The notes beneath the pieces are model-generated. The model was not told where the DNA came from. It ran no database searches and saw only the letters and a list, made by a program, of their open reading frames with translations. A stretch of DNA of 21,104 nt from a virus. The translations under genes and the position numbers were made by a program. The stretch spans positions 1 to 21,104 of IMG/VR virus record IMGVR_UViG_3300027996_003090; one strand, given 5' to 3'. This document shows, piece by piece, positions 1-6,785 of this stretch (position 1 is its first letter; every line of letters starts with the position of its first letter).

Positions 1-438
1 TATCTCCCAGAAAAATACCATATCAGACCGCTCAAAATAATCCAATTCGCCATTTCTAAGCGAGGTTCCGTCAAATAAATCGATGTGATCTTCTTGATTG
101 CCAAAACCTGAAAAACTGATAAGTGCAACAATGCCAGACTTCCCGCCCAAGTCTTCAGATTGAATAACATTAAGACATTTTTTTTCAAAAACAACCAAAC
201 GCTCAGCTGGAAACTTTGATTTCAAATATAGAACAAGTTCTTCAATTCGCAGCACGTGATGCCCGTGTTTTCCATGGTACCAACAAAATTCGCCGTCGTA
301 GTCTTGAAACGGAAATCCTGACAATCTGAAGCACTCACTTAGTTTCATGGTGCATTGGTTTAGAAAATTGGGATTACCACCCTTGTCGCAACATGGCTCG
401 TAATCAGGGTAGTTTTTCCACAAGGTCTTGAAATCCAT
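1..438 (-). CDS. Tae4-like peptidoglycan amidase, probable phage endolysin (C-terminus cut by window edge)
   Basis: The first 146 codons of an open gene run off the left edge. The protein resembles type VI secretion amidase effector 4 (Tae4, NlpC/P60-like cysteine peptidases cutting the D-Glu/meso-DAP bond). An N-terminal LWKNYPDY segment is followed by NQCTMKLSECF, with Cys29 placed like the catalytic Cys of Tae4. After a GGKSGIV strand comes EDHIDLFDG, with His118 as the likely catalytic His; Asp120 or Asp123 may be the third residue. The final visible FFWEI resembles the usual end of the family, so few residues are probably missing. There is no signal peptide, so a holin or equivalent would be needed; none is visible. 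The start ATG follows a weak AGG. Placement after the tail fibres, where phages often keep lysis genes, suggests an endolysin. A virion-associated or effector role is possible. Confidence 0.75.
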   Translation of the reverse strand, partial: MDFKTLWKNYPDYEPCCDKGGNPNFLNQCTMKLSECFRLSGFPFQDYDGEFCWYHGKHGHHVLRIEELVLYLKSKFPAERLVVFEKKCLNVIQSEDLGGKSGIVALISFSGFGNQEDHIDLFDGTSLRNGELDYFERSDMVFFWEI

Positions 439-491
439 TGTTTGCCTATATTTATCTCAATCGTTCATCGTCTGTCATGTTGCCTTGCCTC

Positions 492-1430
492 TTATGTTAT
501 GGTCCATGTCATTGTAATGCCCGATGGGATACCTTTAGCCCCACTTGCTGTCCATGTGGCATAAGCACCACCACCTGAAATGCCTGTATATAAATTTAGA
601 TTTGAACTTGATGCATTTATATACCATAAACCTGCTGCAAGTATCGTACCATTATCAGTATATGCTACTATGTCCCCATTTTGTAACGATGTAGTCCTGA
701 TGTCTGTTGGAATATTGTTCAATATGAAATCGACACTATTAGATGTTTCCGTCCAGTTTCCTGGGAGGAATAATGTTACTACTTCTCCAATCCTAGTCCA
801 CCTGCAAGTGATTGAAGGATTGGCATCTACACCAGTAAATGTAGGGCTAAATGTACCTGTCTTATAGTATGTTAAATCACTTTCGCCTAAATTAATACCA
901 TCATCAAGCGTCTTAACGCCTGCAAATGTCTGTGCCTCAGTGTTAACCAGCCCTGCAACCGTGTCACTCGCAGGTGCGATATACTGATCGGCTCCTCGTG
1001 TTTCGACTACCGCTGCTGCGGTGGTTCCAATCGAGGTCCATGTTGGTTCTGCATTTAGGCTGACTGTTCCCGATATGTTAATACTTCCGATTGCTGTTCC
1101 ACTTTCTACAAGTATTTCATCGGCATCGCCTGTTGCCACAGTACTGCCCCATGAAGCAGCTCCTGAATATGTGATAACAGCCTCATTATTTTGGAAGTTT
1201 ATTCCCGCAAACACAAGAGTCATAATTGTACTAGGTGTTTGTGTTGCTCGCAAATTAAATACCATTCGCCATTGGTTATTGCTGTCTGCACTAAAGGTGG
1301 CCGTTGCATAAGATATAGATGTTGCGCCTGTGATATATGAACTAATATCAACTTCCTTAGTAATCTTACTAACACTCTCATAAGGCACTATTGCATTTCC
1401 TGCTTTCAAACCAGCGATCCCGTAAGTCAT
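492..1430 (-). CDS. Second tail fibre / receptor-binding-type protein
   Basis: This 312-residue protein is rich in Ser, Thr, Gly and Asn, with predicted beta structure throughout and no enzyme motif. Residues 1-145 form a beta-rich N-terminal part. Residues 153-182 hold the linker style common in phage fibres, including DTVAGLVNTEAQTFAGVKTL. Residues 187-312 look like a compact C-terminal beta domain beginning YYKTGTFSPTF, a plausible receptor-contacting tip. The start overlaps the stop of the upstream S74 fibre as ATGA and has AAGGAG just upstream, so the two fibres are likely made together by coupled translation. It could be an accessory fibre or a tip protein that attaches to the S74 fibre. 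The fibre role is inferred from composition and position; the ligand is unknown. Confidence 0.7.
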   Translation of the reverse strand: MTYGIAGLKAGNAIVPYESVSKITKEVDISSYITGATSISYATATFSADSNNQWRMVFNLRATQTPSTIMTLVFAGINFQNNEAVITYSGAASWGSTVATGDADEILVESGTAIGSINISGTVSLNAEPTWTSIGTTAAAVVETRGADQYIAPASDTVAGLVNTEAQTFAGVKTLDDGINLGESDLTYYKTGTFSPTFTGVDANPSITCRWTRIGEVVTLFLPGNWTETSNSVDFILNNIPTDIRTTSLQNGDIVAYTDNGTILAAGLWYINASSSNLNLYTGISGGGAYATWTASGAKGIPSGITMTWTIT

Positions 1431-3406
1431 ATTTTTTCTCCTTCAAGTGCCGTTAGGCGTGCTAAGATTGCTTCGATTTGTACGTCTTTTTTTGCTAGTT
1501 CGCTCTCGTGTTTTGTGTTTAGTTCTTGGATTGCTTTCATGGCGATAAATAACAATCCTTTATTATTGATACCCTTGGCCATGAATTCATTTTCAGTACC
1601 TTTGTTGACTAAGAATGTATCCTTGATTACTTCAGGAAAATGCTTCTCTACATCTTGTGCCATTGATCCTATATGGATGTGGTCTAGGTTATCCAAGTAA
1701 GCCCATGTACCTATTGGGATTTGAACAAATCGTTCTAGAACAGATTCAAGAGGTGTTAAATCAGTCTTCATACGTTGGTCGGACAGGTCACTATCATTTG
1801 ATTGATAATTATAAATACCCCCATTACCAGCTACATAAAATCTTGAAGCTGTGGCATCTTCGCATAAGATATAATAATTACCCGTAGATGCACTTGGTGA
1901 GGCGACAGTATAGCTAATATTTAGCCCCCAAGGATCAGAAGCATGGGTGTGTCTTAGTGCATTAGTAAACGATCCACCTGCATTTGTTCCTGTATTCAGT
2001 GCAATTGTACCACCAGCTGCATTATCAATTGTGGCAGCACCATTTATATCAACATTGCCTTGGACGGCCATAACATTAGAACCGCTGAAGATTTCAAATC
2101 TAGCATCATTATTAACGCTGCATTTCAGTATACTTGTTGCATCATTTGAACCTGAACAATCTATTTGTACACCATCATCACCGGTAGCGGTACCAGTGTT
2201 GTCAAACCTTGCTACATAATTCCCTGTATTTGATTTGGAAACTTCGAGGGGATACGCAGGTTCTTTACCTACACCAAGACCGCCATCAATCTCAACATCA
2301 CCAGCAACATCCAAATCATCATTGAAAACCCATGGACCTTCAAGAGTTCTGGCAACAAAAGCCGTAAATGGAGTTACCACCCACCACGGCGATCCTGTGT
2401 CCCACGCAAATGAAACATAGTCAGACGCCTGCCCGATTGTAATCCCAGTTGTATAGTCTTTCCCGTCAAGCCTGAATGCATCTGAACCGTTTTTCAAAAC
2501 ATCAACATAGTAAGGAGTTGATGCATATGCAGCCTGATCTTCAGTGCCTGTTACAGCAACTTCAAGATAGTATCCCGTCGTTCCTGAAGGTGCATTCACA
2601 TCGATTTTTGCAGAGGCACCGCTCATGTCTATGATATATCTGAAGCCATCAGCAAGGTTTGCACCATCGTCTGTATGATCTAGATAAACTGTTGAGATAC
2701 CACCGCCACCGCCCAATGGTAGGAGTGAAGAACCATTGTCAAGGTATGCCTTGTCTTCATCGCTTGCATACAAAAGAGTTGCCTGTTTTCTAGTCAGACC
2801 ACCGAGGTTTGCAATGGTGTTTTTTGGAATTGTGAGCCTGCTTGTATCTGAAGCTGTACCACCTGCGAAGTCTTTTGCAGTTAAGATCTGAGTGCCGTCG
2901 ATAGTAGCAATATCACCTGTTGAAGTCCCACCGACTGAAACACCATCAAGCTGGTTGAGCTCCGTCGCAGTTGACGACAGGGCTACGTCTTCATTTATCT
3001 TTGGAGACGTCAACCGCTTGTTTGTCATGGTCTGAGTGCCGTCGATAGTAGCAATATCGCCTGACGATGAACCGCCGACTGAAACACCATCAAGCTGATT
3101 GAGCTCCGTCGCAGTCGATGCAAGAACGACGTCTTCATTCAGTTTTGGTGAGTTCAACCGCTTGTTTGTCATGGTCTGAGTGCTGTCATCATCGACCATT
3201 GCAGACCATGCACCATTTGAATAATACCGCACCAGTGCAGTTGCAGTATTGTAATAAACATCGCCATTGGCTGCAGCTGATCCCTTTGCACTCACAAATG
3301 CAGCATCACTGGCATATGCTACATAGCTACCTGCAACTGATGTAGTGTTGGTTGTCGGTGTTACAGTTATACCCTCTGCAAGCAGAAGTGTTTTTACGTT
3401 TGTCAT
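1427..3406 (-). CDS. Tail fibre with C-terminal peptidase S74 intramolecular chaperone
   Basis: This 659-residue fibre or tailspike has a beta-rich shaft and a self-cleaving chaperone. Residues 74-169 are two 48-residue repeats containing NKRL.SPK and ATELNQLDGV, a motif frequent in phage fibres. Residues 235-350 and 385-530 look like beta domains. From residue 542 the sequence matches peptidase S74: SDQRMK gives the Ser542/Lys547 pair, followed by a GSMAQDV segment and a C-terminal coiled-coil-like stretch (about 620-659). In this family the domain drives trimer folding and is then cut off at the Ser, which here would remove 118 residues. The start has AAAGGA nearby, and the gene lies 3 bases after the upstream gene. 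The protein probably forms a trimer at the tail tip. The S74 call is strong; the shaft fold is inferred. Confidence 0.88.
   Translation of the reverse strand: MTNVKTLLLAEGITVTPTTNTTSVAGSYVAYASDAAFVSAKGSAAANGDVYYNTATALVRYYSNGAWSAMVDDDSTQTMTNKRLNSPKLNEDVVLASTATELNQLDGVSVGGSSSGDIATIDGTQTMTNKRLTSPKINEDVALSSTATELNQLDGVSVGGTSTGDIATIDGTQILTAKDFAGGTASDTSRLTIPKNTIANLGGLTRKQATLLYASDEDKAYLDNGSSLLPLGGGGGISTVYLDHTDDGANLADGFRYIIDMSGASAKIDVNAPSGTTGYYLEVAVTGTEDQAAYASTPYYVDVLKNGSDAFRLDGKDYTTGITIGQASDYVSFAWDTGSPWWVVTPFTAFVARTLEGPWVFNDDLDVAGDVEIDGGLGVGKEPAYPLEVSKSNTGNYVARFDNTGTATGDDGVQIDCSGSNDATSILKCSVNNDARFEIFSGSNVMAVQGNVDINGAATIDNAAGGTIALNTGTNAGGSFTNALRHTHASDPWGLNISYTVASPSASTGNYYILCEDATASRFYVAGNGGIYNYQSNDSDLSDQRMKTDLTPLESVLERFVQIPIGTWAYLDNLDHIHIGSMAQDVEKHFPEVIKDTFLVNKGTENEFMAKGINNKGLLFIAMKAIQELNTKHESELAKKDVQIEAILARLTALEGEKI
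2900..3187 (-). repeat. Two tandem 144-bp coding repeats in the tail fibre
   Basis: Residues 74-121 and 122-169 of the S74 fibre align without gaps and differ at few positions. The same stretch (gagtgccgtcgatagtagca) appears in the DNA 144 bases apart, near 2888 and 3032. A third, broken unit starts at residue 170 (DGTQILTAKDF). The high DNA identity suggests recent duplication or ongoing recombination, which would change shaft length. Confidence 0.85.
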
Positions 3407-3409
3407 TTT

Positions 3410-3886
3410 CTAAATCCTTTCATATCCAAAAACCTGAAAAGCAATCGGATGGTCTGCATAAGAATCCTGCCTCGTTCCGTTCCATGGAGCGGGATAGTCA
3501 AATATCATGTTGATGCTATGATCCAGTGTTTCAGTATATCCTGTTGCACTCATTAAGAGGTGATATTCTGTTGATGCATAGATCCATTGTTTGGAAAAAT
3601 CAAACGTGACCCAGCCAAGCCATTTTGCACCAGTCTCAAATGTAGGATCAAGATTCTTGCACAATATTATATCTGAATCCCATGAAAATGTAGGTGATCC
3701 AACGGAATCTGTTGCAGTCAACTTGACACGCTCGCCTGTAAATGAGCCGTCAAAATACATTACAACCCTGATGTTGGATATTTGTCTGGGCGTTGAATCG
3801 TTTGTAAATGATCCCAGATGAACAGGGTTTGTTGAACCGAGCATCGGTTGTACAAATAATGTTTCTGAAAAGTTTTTTATACTCAT
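3410..3886 (-). CDS. Small beta-rich tail-tip protein of unknown function
   Basis: This 158-residue protein has alternating hydrophobic and polar strands and many aromatic residues (for example KWLGWVTFDF and KQWIYASTEYHLLMSA). No signal peptide, membrane segment or catalytic motif is visible. The pattern fits a single beta-sandwich, possibly of carbohydrate-binding type, but I do not recognise the family. It lies between the large tail-tip protein (8 bases upstream) and the S74 fibre (3 bases downstream) and has AGGGG before its ATG. That position suggests a component joining the fibre to the tail tip, or an accessory glycan-binding module. This role comes from context only. Confidence 0.6.
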   Translation of the reverse strand: MSIKNFSETLFVQPMLGSTNPVHLGSFTNDSTPRQISNIRVVMYFDGSFTGERVKLTATDSVGSPTFSWDSDIILCKNLDPTFETGAKWLGWVTFDFSKQWIYASTEYHLLMSATGYTETLDHSINMIFDYPAPWNGTRQDSYADHPIAFQVFGYERI

Positions 3887-3894
3887 GAAAACCC

Positions 3895-5991
3895 CTATGA
3901 TACATATTCAACTGTTCTAGCCTTGACTGTCACCTTTGAAATTGATTTTGTCACATCAGTTACAAGAAGCAATACCCAGTTGCTACCATCCTTGTATGAA
4001 GTAGGAAGTCTGCTTGATGTTACTTTTATATATTCGCCAGGTGCAAGGCTGTACCATTTTACAGTTAGATCCATCTGATATATTATTTTTGGCTGTTGTG
4101 CTATCTGCCAATATTTATCAATCTTGACTTCACCAGTTTTTCTTGTACCTGTATTTTGAATGGAAGCCTTGTTTTCCAAATTGTGTTTTCTAAAAACACG
4201 CTCGCTTATATAGTCTATATTGACATTTGATTGAAAAGTCAGGTTTTCGGCTTCTGGATGCTTGAACTCCAACTGGTTTATTATATCTTGATAATCTATT
4301 GATGAAGTCAATGAATCACTGAGTATTTCAGATTCATCGATTTCATATATGGTGCTTGGGGGGTTCAGACTATCAATAGTAGAATAAATATCGCCCAAAT
4401 CAATATCAAGTGAATCGGTTTTTGATATTTGGAGAAATTTTAATTTTGGTGCTAAAAGCAATGCAATGTATTCATCATATGTTTTGAAATCTGTTTCCTT
4501 ACCAAAAGGCAATTGCATGAATTCAGGCTGAATATTGCTTGATGTTATCGAAGTGTTAGAATATCCCGATTTTTGAAGCAAATCTTCTGCTACAACTTCC
4601 AAGGTAGGTGTTGTTGCTTCAAAAAGTGTAAAATAATGGGGTTTGTCTGGTCGCAATCCCGAAGTACCTGCTCCTCTAGTGAATTTATGAAGATAATTCC
4701 CGCCTGTTGTTAAAGTAGATGTTATTGAAGCCGTTGAAAGAAGTATGGGAGTAAGAAAAGATGAACCCGGAACTATTTCAATATTGCCTGCAATTGCATA
4801 GGGCTTTTCTCTAACTACCGCCGTTACCGTTTCAGTTGGATATGAATTAGTAATAGTAATATTTGCAGTTGTATAATTCACACTTGTAATTGTTTGATGT
4901 ATCACGCCAGTTGTTGACCATGTAATTTTGAGATAACAAAAAACGGAAACTCTGTGTATGTCTACAGCTTGTAGATGTATCACTCTGTGTGTTGTGGATC
5001 CAGATGAACCCGTGAAAGTTACCGTATCCGAAACACCACCAAGTGAAAATGTGAAATTTACATTGTCTGAATCAAGAACTCCTGTAGTCCTTCCCAGTAT
5101 CAATGTTTTATTTTTACCTGATCCTGAAAGATCTGAATAATCAGAATCCACAAGGGTTGCCTTCGGAAACCATCCACTTGGGTTTTCATCTACAGTTTCC
5201 AGATTCCTTCCGCCAATTATATTTGTAATAGCATTGGGCTTGCTTGATCCATATACAAAAGGAATGGGCTTGGCTATCATGTTTCTTTGTGTTTCTGGAT
5301 AAATTGAATCATTTATATAATTTTCTTCATAACTGTCATTGAACAGACATTGCTTCCTTAGTTTTCTGAAATTGTCTTTCAAGCTGATATTAAAAGTATT
5401 ATTATTAAGGGTTGCTTTTACAATAGTTCCGTAAAATGCAAGCTCAAATTCAGAATTGAAGCCAAACCAGACAAATATTTCCTTGTTTATAAACGATATC
5501 TGGATATTTTCTGCATCATCATTTCGCTTGAAATACTGATCGTAATGCCTGTCTATGTTTGTAAATGAAATACCAGTAGAACTGCTATAGATCCTTACTT
5601 CCAGAATATCACCGATTGATGATGTAGTTGCAGGTGACGTTGATATCCTTGGAAGCCATTCAGCTACAGTCGTTATTGATCCAGTTGGATCAGTTTCATC
5701 AAGGTATTTTGTTTGTGAATTGGTGGCAAAAATATAAAAATATGCAATCACCGGATTTGTTTCAGATGGTGCCGCTATCAATGTAACCGTCAAAATACTT
5801 GTTGATTCAACCCATGTAAATGATCTTGAAACACCATCTTCTTCAATTAAAACTGGCTTATAATCGAATGTCATGTCATAGGTGGTTCCAGAAACAAGAC
5901 TTAGATTGTCTGTAATATCATAGCCTGGCTTGATCCTGACAAGTATATCCCTATTGGAATATTGTTTTGAAGCTTCATCGATAATCGTCAT
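3895..5991 (-). CDS. Large tail-tip / baseplate hub-like protein
   Basis: This protein of 698 residues has mixed beta structure and no recognisable enzyme motif. A segment near residues 238-254 (AKPIPFVYGSSKP) resembles the 'G..iPivYG' motif of siphovirus and related tail-tip proteins. The N-terminal 220 residues contain several beta strands and aromatic patches. The last 130 residues (NQLEFKHPEAEN through VTVKARTVEYV) look like the final domain of hub proteins, which contact tail tube and fibre. Synteny supports the call: tape measure, distal tail, this gene, fibres. A TTG just before the ATG would add one Met, but AGAGG stands seven bases before the ATG, which I prefer. The ATG overlaps the upstream stop as TGATG. 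Whether it is the central hub or a peripheral baseplate component cannot be decided by eye. Confidence 0.65.
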   Translation of the reverse strand: MTIIDEASKQYSNRDILVRIKPGYDITDNLSLVSGTTYDMTFDYKPVLIEEDGVSRSFTWVESTSILTVTLIAAPSETNPVIAYFYIFATNSQTKYLDETDPTGSITTVAEWLPRISTSPATTSSIGDILEVRIYSSSTGISFTNIDRHYDQYFKRNDDAENIQISFINKEIFVWFGFNSEFELAFYGTIVKATLNNNTFNISLKDNFRKLRKQCLFNDSYEENYINDSIYPETQRNMIAKPIPFVYGSSKPNAITNIIGGRNLETVDENPSGWFPKATLVDSDYSDLSGSGKNKTLILGRTTGVLDSDNVNFTFSLGGVSDTVTFTGSSGSTTHRVIHLQAVDIHRVSVFCYLKITWSTTGVIHQTITSVNYTTANITITNSYPTETVTAVVREKPYAIAGNIEIVPGSSFLTPILLSTASITSTLTTGGNYLHKFTRGAGTSGLRPDKPHYFTLFEATTPTLEVVAEDLLQKSGYSNTSITSSNIQPEFMQLPFGKETDFKTYDEYIALLLAPKLKFLQISKTDSLDIDLGDIYSTIDSLNPPSTIYEIDESEILSDSLTSSIDYQDIINQLEFKHPEAENLTFQSNVNIDYISERVFRKHNLENKASIQNTGTRKTGEVKIDKYWQIAQQPKIIYQMDLTVKWYSLAPGEYIKVTSSRLPTSYKDGSNWVLLLVTDVTKSISKVTVKARTVEYVS

Positions 5992-6785
5992 CAAATAACC
6001 TCTTTCAGTTCAAAAGCCATGCTGAAAACATCGTTTGAAAAGTTTGTCAACTGCGGTTCTGATGCAAACTTAACCAGTCGTGTAAGCTCCCAGTCATATG
6101 TTGACCTTTGCAGTGCAGGATCAAGTGACACAAATAGAGGGCGTGTTATGCCGAATTCATAAAAAGTCTGTTCAATGGCCCTTCTGTCACTTCCAGTCAT
6201 GTATCCAAGACCCAGGCCTGTAAATGTTTTGTAGCTTTGCCGTTCTTCAGCATATTCGGTACCATCGATCGATCTTGCAATAATGCTTGGGTCGATTTGA
6301 CGCATGGCATAACCTCGGTTTATATCACGCTCCTCAATTTGAGTATGGTCGCCTAGATAAATATATCCAACCTCGTTTCGCACGGGATTTGAGGTGTCAC
6401 TCACATCGAGACGCCAATATCTGTAACCGCCTGTTGAATTGTCAAGTTGCTTGAAAGCTCCAAAGTCGGATGGTGTTATTGTTTCTTCAAGAGCAGGGCT
6501 TGTCCATGATGCAGCAATGTTTTCAGCCTTGATTGTGATTGTTGAATCTTCAGAGATAGTGAATATATCACCGAGCTTGCCAGCAATGCCTACAAACGAG
6601 ATAGGAGCTGGAAAACCGAAGTCCCATTCAAGTGACCATGAGTTGGAAGTAGGTCGCCACAGCTTGCTTCTGATAGTGTCTATTGCATTGGAAAATGGAT
6701 AGCCTGACGCCGTTGATGAAACTGTTGTATTTGAGACTGTAATATGCTGGTTGTCAAAGAACCTTACTAGTTTTGATACGCTCAT
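5991..6785 (-). CDS. Distal-tail-type protein with N-terminal discoidin-like domain
   Basis: This protein has 264 residues. Residues about 25-145 look like an F5/8 type C (discoidin-like) beta-sandwich: an early GYPFSNAID.....LWRP segment, WSLEWDFG, an ITIKAEN strand and GYRYWRLDVSD near the end are typical of the fold. Residues 150-264 form a second domain with RPLFVSLDP and a terminal FSMAFELKEVI strand, plausibly the tube-ring-binding part. It directly follows the tape measure gene, where siphoviruses encode the distal tail protein that closes the tube and docks the hub. The start overlaps the tape measure stop (TAATG) with GGAGG upstream. The glycan-binding reading of the first domain is inferred from the fold pattern. 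Confidence is good for a tail-tip protein and moderate for distal tail specifically. Confidence 0.68.
   Translation of the reverse strand: MSVSKLVRFFDNQHITVSNTTVSSTASGYPFSNAIDTIRSKLWRPTSNSWSLEWDFGFPAPISFVGIAGKLGDIFTISEDSTITIKAENIAASWTSPALEETITPSDFGAFKQLDNSTGGYRYWRLDVSDTSNPVRNEVGYIYLGDHTQIEERDINRGYAMRQIDPSIIARSIDGTEYAEERQSYKTFTGLGLGYMTGSDRRAIEQTFYEFGITRPLFVSLDPALQRSTYDWELTRLVKFASEPQLTNFSNDVFSMAFELKEVI

Noticed and set aside
178-185. Run of eight A (coding strand) in the amidase gene as a second slippery site
   Set aside because: The alternative frame gives no meaningful product; the zero frame continues through the catalytic His region.
2900-3187. Tandem repeats as a CRISPR array
   Set aside because: The units are 144 bases, in frame, without spacers, and encode a known fibre motif.
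580-3345. Plus-strand reading frames opposite the two tail fibres
   Set aside because: Low-complexity antisense of Thr/Ser/Gly-rich coding sequence; no family resemblance and no ribosome binding sites.
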